A DNA stretch of 64,000 nucleotides from assembly GCA_014529385.2 (NCBI GenBank), contig CM043964.1:106144087-106208086 (forward strand), in the 5' to 3' direction. Below the pieces are notes generated by a model, which worked only from the letters and a program-made list of their open reading frames with translations, was not told where the DNA came from and ran no database searches. The position numbers and the translations under genes are program-made. This document shows, piece after piece, positions 24,121 to 35,421 of this stretch (within the stretch, counting starts at the first letter, position 1; every line of letters starts with the position of its first letter). Source of the DNA: Adiantum capillus-veneris. Its lineage: Eukaryota; Streptophyta; Polypodiopsida; Polypodiales; Pteridaceae.

Positions 24121-24460
24121 AATGTTAGGATTTGGATCGTGCTAGCTATGGTGGATGAAAGAGAAACATGGTGCAAGTGTGTGAGTGTGTGTAAGCAAGG
24201 TTATCACTCAAGTGAATTAGGTTCCAAGATAGGGTTATCTTGGACTCATAAACACAATCTTGAGTATTGACTTAGCTTAGCACAAGCTCACCATAGACAA
24301 GCATGTAGTGCAAAATGAGTTGTTGTTTATTGATTCAAGAAATGAGCTTTAAGTAGCTCTACAGCCTTGCTCCACAGTATGTGGGATAAATCCACTCTCC
24401 TCTCCTTGACTCGCACCTTAGGACAAAGCTCACACTTTACACTAACCAACTTACATATGT

Positions 24461-25417
24461 ATGAAGGATGTTAGGGAACAGTTAAAGGAGGTTTTGGTGC
24501 AGATGCAAACTGCCATAGGAGTTTTGGATCAGAGAATCAGGGCCATTCTTGAGGATCAGAAAGCCACCACTAGCAAAGGACCTCATACTAGAATGTCAGT
24601 CGAAGCACAGGCAACTGCTCTCCGAAAATTGTTCTAGCTAGTGCGAATCACTAGAAAGATGATGCAGCAAGAGAACCAGGCTGTTCTCAATTTTTTAGAA
24701 TTCGTGCCTGATTCTCCAGTTCTCTTGTATGCTTTTCCAGCAAGAGAGACGGAGCTGCCAAGATTCTTTCCAGCGCTTTATCCTCAACATCTAGAACCAG
24801 TTGATCGCCTTACATACTTCAAGATTATTGATGAGCTTCAGGATTGGTTTGAGCGATCGACTATAGAATGGAAGACTTGGCAAACGCTGTTCAATGATTC
24901 TCTCCAATTCAATGATATTCAGGCATTGAAAGAGGAGATGGATAGGATCCGGATGTGTATGGGTCAATGGAAGATTCAGATCAGAGGCCTGACCAAGATT
25001 ACTAATCAGCTGCCTCAACTTACTGTCGAATCTTCTAAATTGCCTGAAAAGGATATTGCAGCTAAGGTGGGCCTGGCACCACAGTATAGGGACATGGCTG
25101 AGATTCTTTTCGAAGATCGGGTCAAAACTAATCAGCCTCTTCCAGAAGGATGGATCCATACCACTTTGCATTGTCATAAGTTGGCAAGAACCAAGATTAC
25201 CAAGGGCAGGAGTACACTCTATGATCCTGACACCAAAACCTATCATTCCATCACGCCTTATGAAGTAGAGATGACCACAGAAAGGCGGGATCAGCTTGAG
25301 CAGGAAGCCATTTACCGACGACTGATTCAGAAGGAGAATGCTGGTACTGGGACTTCTCAGGCAACGTCCAAGTCAAAGGGCAAACGAAAGACGGTCCAAT
25401 GGAAGGATACTGGGTAG
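24461..25417 (+). pseudogene. Element C extra ORF, second part
   Basis: The frame reads MKDVREQLKEVLVQMQ from 24461, has one TAG at about 24635, then 258 open codons to 25417. It is helix-rich with several Trp and many charged residues (EEMDRIRMCMGQWKIQI), and ends in a basic tail (SKSKGKRKTVQWK) that could be a nuclear localisation signal. No catalytic motif is visible. Codon style and position between integrase and 3' LTR mark it as the continuation of the ORF broken at 20178; the whole would have been about 700 residues or more, excluding the integrase tail. Confidence 0.68.
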
Positions 25418-25640
25418 TTCCATCTCAAAATTCAGTGGCGACTTTTCGTCCTCATCTGGAAGGTAGAAAATGAGAGGTCTACCTTGGCCTTTTCAGCTGC
25501 CTCTCGCAATCTTTGTATGGCCACTCTGTCAGTGGTCAAGTCCGATCCCCAACATCAGAACCAGGCGGTGGATTTTTCAGTCTCACATCAGAATCAGACA
25601 GGGACATTTTTCAAGAAATTTTGGAATCTTGCCAAAATTC

Positions 25641-25657
25641 AAGAAAGAAGGGAAGGA
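25641..25657 (+). promoter_or_regulatory. Polypurine tract of element C
   Basis: AAGAAAGAAGGGAAGGA, all purine, abuts the 3' LTR start at 25658. It would prime plus-strand DNA synthesis. Confidence 0.85.
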
Positions 25658-26126
25658 TGTAGACGGCTGGATAGTTTCATTATGTGGGAACATTCTCTTA
25701 TGAGACAGGCAGCGAATTACTTATTAGTTACTATGGTAATTACTACAGTAAACCTGAAGTGTATAAATAGGGCCCATTACATTGTAATCGGGTTGGCAAT
25801 TGTTATCATTTGGCTTAGCACTTTGGCTACACTTGTACTTGAGAATCATTGGCTGTTGTTGTCGGCTGTACTCTTTCTCAATCATATCATATTCACTGTA
25901 AACTTTTATCTGTAATACCAATCATGGCAGATATTTCAGTTACACTTACTTCTTGTCCAGTACACTGAATCTGAATCTAAACATTATTTCCAGTACATAA
26001 GTCTGATTCTTATTCCAGTCTAGTTTTTGATTTCTGCCCAGTCTACTGTCTGAAATCTTCTCACACTAGTAGCTGAAATCTTCTAACACTGAAATTAGCT
26101 GTCTCAAGAGATTAGCTCCAATTCCA
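25658..26126 (+). repeat. 3' LTR of element C
   Basis: 469 bp, TGTAGACGG to AATTCCA, matching the 5' LTR with scattered substitutions and a 14-bp deletion near 26020. TATA box TATAAATA at 25762-25769. Followed by target duplication GTGTG (26127-26131). Confidence 0.93.
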
Positions 26127-26131
26127 GTGTG

Positions 26132-29100
26132 TACACTAAAATCAAGTGTGTGTGCATTCTAATTGAGTGTGTGTATGCCTAATTTTAGGTGTGTATGCAC
26201 TATTTTGCCCTTGTTTGTGCACCTAAAAATCAATGTGTGCTTAATGATTTTCCAATTGTGATGATTGATTTTTGTTGTGGTCATGCCTAACTAGAGATTT
26301 TTGAATTCAAATTGCAATTTCGACAAGATTAACCCTTTTGTGTACACACCTAAAAATTGGTAAAAACTGTCAATTATTAGTGCGTGTGTGCGCGCGCGCA
26401 CCTAAAAAGTGCTTAATGTGCATGATTAATTCAATGTTTGATTGCATATTTGATGTGTGTAATGGTAACTTACTGCAACTTTTAGCTCAAAACAGGGATT
26501 TACACACTTCAAATGCGTCAATTTTTTACCTCATTTTGTCGATTTAATTGCCTAGTTTGGATTTTATTGATGAAATTATTTGGCAAGTGAATTGATGTGA
26601 TTTGATTTGGCTGCACTAATCTCCTATGTGTGGAGAATTTTAGAAATTTTTTGCTAGTTTCTGTATTAATTTTTTTTAATTCTGTAAAAATTTGATATCT
26701 TGCAATCTTGACAAGCTGTTTTGTGTGCATATTTATGGCATCATTTTGAGCCCATTTGTGCCCTCCTTAGTCAAGTTTTGAGTGTTTCATTATTTTCGAG
26801 GATCGGGTTGTTGATTTTGTCATAATTGACAAAAACCGCTATTTTTTGTGTGCTTATGAGTGTCAAAAATGTTCGATTGTAATTGTCAATGATTTTTAGA
26901 GATTTCTAGAATTTTTGGGAATTTTTTTAATTTTTTGGTAATTTTTTGGATTTTCAGGTGATTTTTAGCATTTTCGACTAATTTTTGGACTAAATTTGGC
27001 TTTTTTGAGCATTACGAACATAAAAACTAAAAAATTGGTTTCGACGAGCGTCGGCGATTGATCACGAGCTTGGGTGTATGCTCTGACAAATTTTGATCGT
27101 TGTCTAGATTTGACGGTCAAATTTCGAGTTCAATGCGAAAATCCAACTCCGATGGCTGAGAACCACATCCTGTGATCATTAAGGTTGAATCTTGCCTTTT
27201 TTAGGCGCATAATAAAACCTCTCCCTCACTTTCTCTCTCTTATTTCCTCTCTCTCCTCCGTTGACACTGGAAGCCACCAAGGGCTCTTAACTCTCTCTCA
27301 ACTCTCCTCGTCGGATAGATCTTTAAGGTCTCTTGGGATAGTTTCTTGCGACGTTAAGATACTCTTCTTCTTCTTCTGCCACACGCGCTTAACTTTCGCT
27401 CTCCCCGCCATGTGACGACCAACCCACCACACACACATACACACTCTTGCTCTCTCCTTGTCGTTTAGTCGCCCCCTGCCCGCAGTCGGCACTAACACGC
27501 TCTCTCTCCCTCTATTTCACGCGCGCGGCGCACTACTGCTCCCATGATAGCCTTCATCACCTGTAGGTCCCCGCACCATCATCACCTTCGTCGCCTGTTG
27601 CTCCCATTCCCGCGATCGCGCCACAACAGGTAAGCAAGGTAACTCCTTAGTATGTTATTTAATTTATGATTTTTAAGTTTTTTAGGTAATTTTATTTAGT
27701 CAGTTTTTTTATATAAAAAAAGCACACACACACACACACACACATACACACAAACAATTAAAACAAACATAAATAATTAAAAAACATCAAAGTCAAAAAT
27801 GGTTTTAAAAATTAGAAAAATTAGAAAAACTCACCAAAAACTTATTAAAAATAAAAACCTTACAAAAAACTCCTAAAAAATCAAAATCAGACAGATAATT
27901 CACAAAAAATATAGAAAATTCATTGAAACTCATAAAAAATCCATTAAAAATAAAAAAAATGACCAGATAAATCACAAAAAATCACCAAAAAATCATAAAA
28001 CCTTCAAAAAGTTCCATAAAATTATCAAAATTCATAGAAAAATTCAAAAAAAACTGTAAATATTCATAAAAATACCAAAAATTTAGAAAATTTAAATTCA
28101 CAAAAAAATCATATAAAAGAGGAGTCGTCAAAAGAGGCAAAAAAGCAAAAAAACACCGTTGAAAAGAATTCACGCATTGCAAGAGCAAAAGAAATGGGCC
28201 GAGCAAACAACGAAAAAGTCAGAAACAACAGAAAATCACAAGGAAGAAACCGAGACGAAATGAACCAGATTAGTAGAAGAACAGCCAAAGAACCCAAAAT
28301 AAGCGAGAAAAGAGACCGTCTCAAAGTTGTGAGCAGCAGAAAAAAATTCAAAATTTATCAAAATCAACCACAAAACGAAGCGAGTGTAGCTGAGAAATCG
28401 AAGCATGTAGAGGGTTGACCGACTAGGATACATCCACATGAAACTGAATTTGAAATTGAATTTCTGCATAAAATCTGGCCGCTAGGGCATTGTTCACGCG
28501 TCAAAATTACAACTCGAGACTGAAAATAGCAAATTTTGGGTGAAAATTAGCAAGTGCAAGTTGCAAAACTTGTGAGAGTTTCAAATTTGGACCTAGAAGA
28601 AGGGGAATCATCAAAAAACAGTTGGTAATCATTCGAGCCGAGATCATCACGGTTCTAGCCCAGTTCTGGAAGGTGTTGCCACAATTCATTCAAGAAGCTA
28701 GAAGTGAACGTGCATGCTAGAAATTCGCTAGTGCAATAATTGCACTGCAATTTGAGCTTCCAGTTGGACAAATAGAAACGCAAGTCACGATGGATTGCAG
28801 GTTAGGCTATTCAAGGCCCATATTTTCATCATTTTAAAGGCTGCAATCAATTCTGACACTTTCAAGCTATAGTTAATCAATTCTTGTGAGTCTAAGAGAA
28901 GTCAACTGCAAAAGTGCTTTGGCTAAAGCAATCTTATCAAACCCAAGCAGAAGAAATTTTGATATGCAAAGTAAAAATCTGCTAGGAGATATCTTTTACA
29001 GAACCAGCCGACAGACTCAAATCAAGCTGAGAGTACAAGTGCAACAGAGCAAAATTTACAGCTATATGGCTACAATGGAGATAAAGTCTTATATGCACAT

Positions 29101-29461
29101 TCAGAAGGCCATAGTTTTCTTATGAGCAGTAAAAGCAACAGCGGAGGCACGATCTTATTGATCGGAGTAAAGCTTGATCCAGAAAACCCCCAGATATTCG
29201 CAGACTTCAGTGGAGCTAGTATTGCAAGCTCAAAAATAAAGTGCAGATATAAGTGCAAAACATTGACCCAAGTGGTTATCCAATAATCTGCACAAGCCAA
29301 CAAAACATACAGTTGGTGCATATGCAATCAAGGTCTTTGTACATGGATTACAGTGGTTAGATCTACAGCCAAGAGCCAGTAATGGAAGATCCAACAGATC
29401 AGCCAATTGAAGCCAGCCTAATGGGAGAACCAAGCCAAAGACGGTAGAAAGGTCAAGATGG
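26132..29461 (+). other. Leader of element B, right part, non-coding
   Basis: No domain-bearing frame. 26132-27170 is AT-rich. 27180-27620 is CT-rich then locally GC-rich and ends in ACAG|GTAAGCAAGG, a good splice-donor match at about 27629; a possible acceptor (GATTGCAG|GT) lies near 28800. 27720-28110 is A-rich with a CA microsatellite. An intron in the leader of B is possible but unproven. Confidence 0.45.
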
Positions 29462-30277
29462 AGCAGTCTATGGTCTGATGTTCAGTGTTCTAATGAAGAT
29501 GCCGACAACTTGGCCAGCATAGAAGCAGAAACTTCTCAGCAAGATCTTGACATGATAGAACCAAATGAAATACCACCAGTCATGGTGTATTGCTTAGATT
29601 GTGGAAGAAACAGTGGACATTTTTCTGAAGATTGTCCAAGAAATCCAAACAACAGGGACATATCAACAGTCAAGCAGGGTAAAGAGAAAATTGGAAATGC
29701 GAATCTCGATGTAAGTGCACCTAACTCATCACATTTAATGCAATCAGATGATTTTGCATTATCGTTAGCAACACCAGTAAAAGCACTGAAAGTACAAAAT
29801 TAGCAAAAAGATGCACATGCACCTAAAAAGCTTAAAATTGATTTTTTGAACAACAAACTCCTGCATGAATTTGGTCAAGATGTCCAGATATCACCGAATA
29901 TTGAAAAGACTGTTAGGTTTGCAAATGATTCTACATCCACTACCACAAGTGTGCCATTATTCACGAGTCATATGGACACATCAAAGCGAATGATGTTAGC
30001 TTTTTATGGCACACATAATTCATATTCACACTATGTAGACCAAAAAGGGCAACTGTACAAAACGGATCAACCAATCTTTGAACAGCCCACATCCCAGCTC
30101 TTAGAAGTGCATCCAGTGATAGATCAAAAAGGATGCTTCATTTCAGAGGATAGAAACTATTATAGCCCATCCTCTCTAGAGCTGAAGAATATTACCCGAG
30201 TGAACCCAGAAATTTGTTCAGAGCCAAACTCTCCTCCATCAAAAATCGACATTTTACCAAACGAGCATACAGTTTGA
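29462..30277 (+). pseudogene. Element B gag-like ORF with an unusual zinc knuckle
   Basis: One frame, broken once by a TAG at 29801-29803. Near its start, after IEPNEIPPVMVY, is CLDCGRNSGHFSEDC. The spacing is C-X2-C-X5-H-X4-C, one residue longer than the normal X4 before His. The rest is hydrophilic, Ser/Thr/Asn-rich, with no domain I recognise. By position and the knuckle it is a gag C-terminal region. A capsid core upstream was not found. About 271 codons. Confidence 0.55.
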
Positions 30278-31314
30278 CCAAAATAGTTGTAGATATAGAC
30301 GAGAGTCTAGCATCTATGATGCCTTGGGTCCTAAAACCATAGAAGCTTATATCATAGGAGACCCATGGGATAGACAATATCAGGGAAAATATAATGCTAT
30401 CTACAGCTTGACTTGGAAAATAATTTGTCGTGTTTCATGGAGATACATAGGAAACTATGCAGAAGATTTACAGATTCCAAACATCAACAATGCTACCCAA
30501 AGTGTGCCTTCACAAACTCAAAAGGTGAGACTACACCAGAGCCAAACTAATTTGAAATCTCACAATGGAGAAGGTTATTATGATCACCCTAGGAAGAGGA
30601 GAGCTGCAAATCCATCAAGCTGAGCTCATGTACCAGGAATCGCAATGTCAGTTTGAAGCCCTAGAACTTCTCGCCAACAGACCCCTTCAAAGCAAAAACC
30701 ATTGAAGGATCATATGGTTGTGGAAAGTTTCCAATTGACGCAGATTCCATCAGAGTCTACAGATAAATGCCTCTATGAAGATCATCAAAGACAAAAGTTT
30801 CAGCTGATCTCCACAAGTCAAAGCCAAAAGCCGTCAAATCCCATAGTGTTCAAATAGTTACATGTGAACAAGCTCACATATGCATATCTAGATGCAAATG
30901 GCAATGATTATCAGCAGGTTCATGACCTTGTACAAACCCCTATGTATGGTAAGACTGAAGTCAAAGACTATTTGAAGATGATGCAAAGCCTCAAGCTGCC
31001 AGAATAGGTGACAGAAAAGTCAAAATCAATGAAAGCTAAAGTCCAGAAAGATACACAAAGGTCACCACCAAAATCTCCTTCAAAGAGACAGATTCTGCCA
31101 AACAGTACAATGGATCTTCTAAGATTGAAGGTTACTAAGATGCAGGTAGACAATGCTCAACAATTGCAAGCAAAAAGTACAATATTACAACCAATGGAGT
31201 CAACATCGATTGAAGCAGGTGGTCAAAGCAAAGAAAATGTAAATAAAGCTCAACCAAAGGACACTGCCACAACATAATCAATCAATACAAAAAAAAGATC
31301 CTGAGACGATCAAC
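30278..31314 (+). pseudogene. Element B degenerate coding remnants
   Basis: Short frames (30324-30623, 31008-31277) with Lys/Gln/Ser-rich products and frequent stops. They continue the style of the preceding gag-like frame, and no motif can be named. Confidence 0.3.
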
Positions 31315-31620
31315 TACAACATTGTTGGTGAGAATGAAGTAAAACTATCAAGCAAAGTAAAGCTAGATTTTTAGCTAGATAAGAAGTTGATGTCTTTTTG
31401 CACTTGGAAAAGATGTGGCCAACCACAACTGGAAGATTCTCCTAAATTTGTGAGCATATCTGGAGACAAACGAGCAGAATGTTGGGGAATCATCTCCATC
31501 ACCATCATTGAATTAAGTTTACAGAACATTATAGCCCAATTCCATGTGATCACAGTAAAAGATCTACCTGATGGCCTCATATTGGGAAAGCCAGTATCTC
31601 AGAAGGTTTTAGAGATATAA
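31315..31620 (+). pseudogene. Element B retropepsin-like segment 1
   Basis: IIAQFHVITVKDLPDGLILGKPVSQ reads as the C-terminal half of a Ty3/gypsy protease, with I-L-G-K-P for I-L-G-R-P. The upstream part (about 31387-31480) lacks a readable D-T/S-G. It is followed within 400 bp by a second protease-like segment, so B carries two. Confidence 0.5.
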
Positions 31621-31632
31621 AACACAAACAAG

Positions 31633-32404
31633 ATGCAGTCTTCAAAGACAACCAAGAATGAAGACCAACAATGGTCACCCTCGAATGAAAACAAAAAGTC
31701 CTCAAACACAGATAAAATGGAGGTTGATATCAAAGCAGATCTTATTGAAGATGATTCATCTCCATCAAACAAAACTTTAGAAGGGCTTAAAGCAAATCAG
31801 GCAATAGCTAGTGCATATCAAATAGAGCAAAGAGCAACCATGATAGCTATTGAGCAGAGAATTCCACCAAAGCCAGAAGTTAAGAAGAACGGGGTTACAG
31901 ACAACCAAGAAGCTATAGGCAGTCCACAAATCCAAACATTGCTATTCAAATCTATTGATATAAGTCAGATTGGAAAACAGAGTCTCAATCCACCCTCCAT
32001 AGAGACATAGTTAGATCAAGATGAGACCATGGCAAATGCAGGACAAAGATCTTCAATAGAACCAACAATGGGAATAGATATAGTTCTCAGAAGTACAAAA
32101 GGAGCGAGTGTTAGATGCAATGCTCTATTGGATAAAGAAGCAAAGTGCAATATGATTGCAAAGAACATCCAAAGGATCCTCTAGATCACTCCATGAAAAC
32201 GTGATAGCAAAACAATGCTAGGTATGCATACAGGTCAAGAAGACATGGTTGTTATTCTTAGCATCTAATAGCATGGAGAGCAAGTAAAGTTTCAAGTAAA
32301 GTCTTCAAAATACATGCATGCAGATGTCATCCTTGGACATCAATGGTTAGACCAACACAACGCCTACAAAGAAGATACAATGCTAATACTCTTTTTCCAA
32401 GAGG
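31633..32404 (+). pseudogene. Element B retropepsin-like segment 2 with a lost active site
   Basis: A 125-codon Lys/Asp/Ser-rich spacer (31633-32010) leads to a protease-like stretch. VRCNALLDKEAKCNMIAKNI corresponds to the active-site loop, with D-K-E where D-T-G-A is expected. ADVILGHQWLDQHNA is the closing I-L-G-x-x-W-L motif. TAG stops lie in between. As it stands it could not be catalytic. No RT follows. Confidence 0.58.
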
Positions 32405-32447
32405 TAACCAGCAACATTTATAAGTACTGTTAACGCTAGAATCAGAG

Positions 32448-33330
32448 TTGCAAAAGTCACAAGAATCAAAGACAAATCTTGCTAACAAAGGAAAAGCCAA
32501 AGTGGACATTCCACCGATCAACACAAAAGGTGTGACAACATATGCCTCCACATCAAAGAACCCTCATGGATCAGCTTCTTCAAGCAAGTCAAGCTTTCAA
32601 AACTTCAAGTCAATTGCTGACCCAACTGAAACATCTAAGGAGCTACCCAACAAATCAAAGGCATATCAGCCAAAGTACTCAAGAAAGTAAAGGAAAAACA
32701 AGCACGTATTTGTTCTGAGCAGTTTAGTCAAATCAATGATTTGGTTTGGATTAAGGATGGGAAATCAACACAAAAAAACAAACACATGGGATGGATAGCA
32801 TCACAATGCAGCTTAAAGGAACAGGAGTACTATAGAGTTAATACACATACATGGGTACCAAAACCTCAGGTAAGGACATATAAAGTAACGTCAAGTCCCT
32901 CCCAAGAAAGAAGGCCCACAAGGTATCAACCTCGACAATATCCTAGGATACCTAAGCAGCAGCTATACAACAGAACAACATCAAAAGATTCTAAAGTCTA
33001 CCACAACTCTCAAGAGGATACAAAACAAAGACGGATCTCAAAGAATCTTCCTCTTAGACGAGGATTCTACAAATGATATACAAAGATCTGGGTACTAGTC
33101 AACCACAAGTCAATTGCATCTACACCAAACCTAAATGAAGATCTCAAAAGCTCCACAAGACCTAGAGCTAAGCAAACTCAACAAAAGAGTTACAAAGGTC
33201 CTCAAGAGATTTGGATTCCTATGTCTTCCAATACTCCGAGTCAAAATCCAAATACAGACAGCCAACAAAGGCCTACAACAACATCAAAGACTTCTTACAA
33301 TAGGCCCAATTGGAGAATCAAATAGATAAT
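32448..33330 (+). pseudogene. Element B basic C-terminal remnant
   Basis: Frames 32448-32690, 32741-33076 and 33135-33329 encode very basic, Ser/Gln/Arg/Tyr-rich sequence, with DLVWIKDGKSTQKNKHMGWI near 32740. No RT, RNase H or integrase motif. This is the last coding-like part before the 3' end of B. Confidence 0.35.
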
Positions 33331-34500
33331 GGAGTCTTCACACCCATAGAAGGACAACCCAACCAACGCGAATGCAGATTCAAAGATGATAAAATAGGTA
33401 TGACAAAAGAAACCTTCAATGCCAACTTGGTCGTTCACTAATTCTCTTTTTGAGTATTCAAGATTACTTTTACCTGAAGAAATGTTTGTAGTAAGCACAA
33501 GAATGCAAAAGGTCAAGTCGCCACCAGGGTGCAAAAAACACTCTTTGGCATAGTCAAAGTCCGGGCTGCTAAGCCATAAAATGAGCAAATCATTAGTCCC
33601 AAAGCTTCAAGTCGTAATAAACTATATGCTAAGAGTCATAGCTATTAGGCTTACGCTCAAGTTGGAAGAGTTGAGCATATCTAAGTTGTGTCGCTCATGC
33701 TCGATGAGATGAGCATAAGAGTTGAAGTCTATTAAATTAATCATGGTGGAGTGTCATAGAGTCCAACACTCATGTATAGTGCATAGTAAGATGGCAGCAC
33801 TTATCATTGGCAATGAAAACCATTCTTAAAGGGGTGCCAGCTTGCAAAGTCATGTCATATGCTTTTATAGCTACACCATCTTTTTGAAGAACCCTTCAAA
33901 ATCCTTCTTGCGTAGCATATTGTTTTCCATGCATTTTTGTGTATGCATATATAGGATGTCTCACCATTGGACAATATGCATTACACACTCTTTTTTGCCT
34001 CCACCTATACACCTTGAGAGGACTACAACAACCAAACCAATGTTCCATCATGCTACCATCTCATATTTGCTGCTTTTTAAATTCCAATTCTATCAAAAAA
34101 TAATTCCTTGAGTACTTTAGTAATATTTTCCATGATAATAAGTACTCCAATAATGCGCGTATCCCAAAGACACTTTTTTTCCACTGGGTTTTTTTCCTTT
34201 TGTCATCCAAGTATTAGACCCTAATTTACAACCTCATCATTACTTCTCTTGTACATATTCTTAATAAGTAAACAAAGCCTCGTTGTTATGCTGCTACAAT
34301 GGGCAAATGCGACATCATCTCTCACATCAAAAACAACTTTGGACCAATGAAGATACTGCAGCAAATTGAACCTTCTCAACAAATTCAACAAAAAATGAAG
34401 ACGATCAGCCCATCAACAACCAATCAAAAACCTTCCACAGCCTCCACGGACACTTTTCAATAGTACCCAAGAACGGGCACTAAAATCGAAAGGAGGGAAA
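33331..34500 (+). other. Element B 3' untranslated region and polypurine tract
   Basis: No coding frame of note. The last bases, 34488-34500, are ATCGAAAGGAGGGAAA-like, a purine tract that abuts the TG of the 3' LTR at 34501. Confidence 0.7.
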
Positions 34501-35416
34501 TGTTAACTAAGCTGGCGTCAGTTAACAAAAGATGCTTAAGGATCAAGCCTCGCTGATGCACATCAAAGCTCAACATGAAGAAGCAGTAAAGATTGGAATT
34601 ACACATTTTTCACATTTTTCCTAAATGGTCATGTATTGTAAATTCCCAATTTATTTCAAGCCATTGTAATATTTTTAATGTGTTATGGGCTCATTGGGAG
34701 TTCCAAGCTATAAATAATAGGTCAGTTAGTGTGCCTAGGTTGCATATTCAATAAGTGGTGAAGCTCTAAAGGCCTTGGACGCCCAGACATTGCATCTTTT
34801 ACCCTAGGTATATAAGGCAGTGTGTAAAAGGGTTCTCAAGCTCATTGGTTGAGACCACTCTTTGGTGAGAGCTCATGAGGTGTGTGGCTATGGAGTCCTT
34901 GAGCTTCTCCTTGCTCACGTGACTTGATTAACACTAATCATTGCTTAATTCTCTTTCATTGTGCTTCTCTCATACTTCTTGTGATTGCTAATGATGCTTT
35001 GATTAGCTAAATCATAACTAATTAGTGGTTAATCCCTCTCTAATCTTGTGTGATTTCCCTCTTTTCTTGTGTGTCACCATGTAGGTTTGATTGGAGTGTG
35101 GTGCTCGATAGATCTATGTATGTGTGCTTGTGAATAGTGTGTTGCGTGATAGGATTAGTGATGTGAGGGTTTTGCAATCGTTAGTGATTGTGATTGGGTT
35201 GATTTGAGGTGAAGGTAAGTGGATGTGGAGATTGCCAATCATTGTGGCTCAGCTCCTCCATAGGCCAAGAAGCTCACCTCATAGAGTCACCATTTGTGTT
35301 GCCATGATTATCTCACTAATCGTGTGAGTGTTTCCATGACCTAGCCGGGTAGCTCATCTCTCCAGATTGATAATTTTGTTGGTCATTGGAGCTATACTAC
35401 GATGGTACCCCCAACA
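34501..35416 (+). repeat. 3' LTR of element B
   Basis: 916 bp from TGTTAACTAAGC to CCCCCAACA, uninterrupted, with TATA box TATATAAGG at 34809-34817. It shows where insert M entered the 5' copy (between 34776 and 34777). Followed by ACAAC (35417-35421), the right target duplication of B. Confidence 0.93.
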
Positions 35417-35421
35417 ACAAC

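Larger units (their letters stand above)
20179..24450. mobile_element. Insertion D interrupting the extra ORF of C (composite, unresolved)
   Basis: Coding for the extra ORF stops at 20178 and resumes at 24461; the 4.3 kb between has no TE coding domain. Its right end carries a minus-strand tRNA-iMet primer site (24109-24120) followed by an LTR-like TG start at 24123. A purine tract (minus, plus 23908-23922) lies beside a CTAACA end at 23907, only 215 bp away, which would suit a miniature element (TRIM). I cannot show a matching left LTR. A plus-strand TATA (CTATAAAAGG) lies near 23120. 21560-22100 is very AT-rich. Exact ends and target duplication are not established. Confidence 0.5.
10776..26126 (+). 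mobile_element. Element C, Ty3/gypsy with an extra 3' ORF, inserted in B
   Basis: LTRs at 10776-11258 and 25658-26126 bracket gag, three CCHC knuckles, protease, RT, RNase H, integrase and a further long ORF before the 3' LTR. Two later insertions interrupt it: minus-strand fragment E upstream of gag and block D within the extra ORF. Without these it would be about 8.8 kb. The LTRs differ by roughly 5% by eye plus one 14-bp indel. Many of its stops are TAG where the family has Gln (CAG). Confidence 0.93.
7560..35416 (+). mobile_element. Element B, large non-autonomous LTR element inserted in A
   Basis: Both LTRs are present (7560-10105, itself interrupted, and 34501-35416). A gypsy-type primer site follows the 5' LTR, a purine tract precedes the 3' LTR, and ACAAC target duplications flank the whole. 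Without the nested C (15.35 kb) and the 1.6 kb LTR insert, B would be about 10.9 kb. Its interior has a zinc knuckle and two protease-like segments but no RT, RNase H or integrase motif, so it presumably used enzymes in trans. LTRs differ by roughly 12% by eye over the first 280 bases. Confidence 0.9.
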
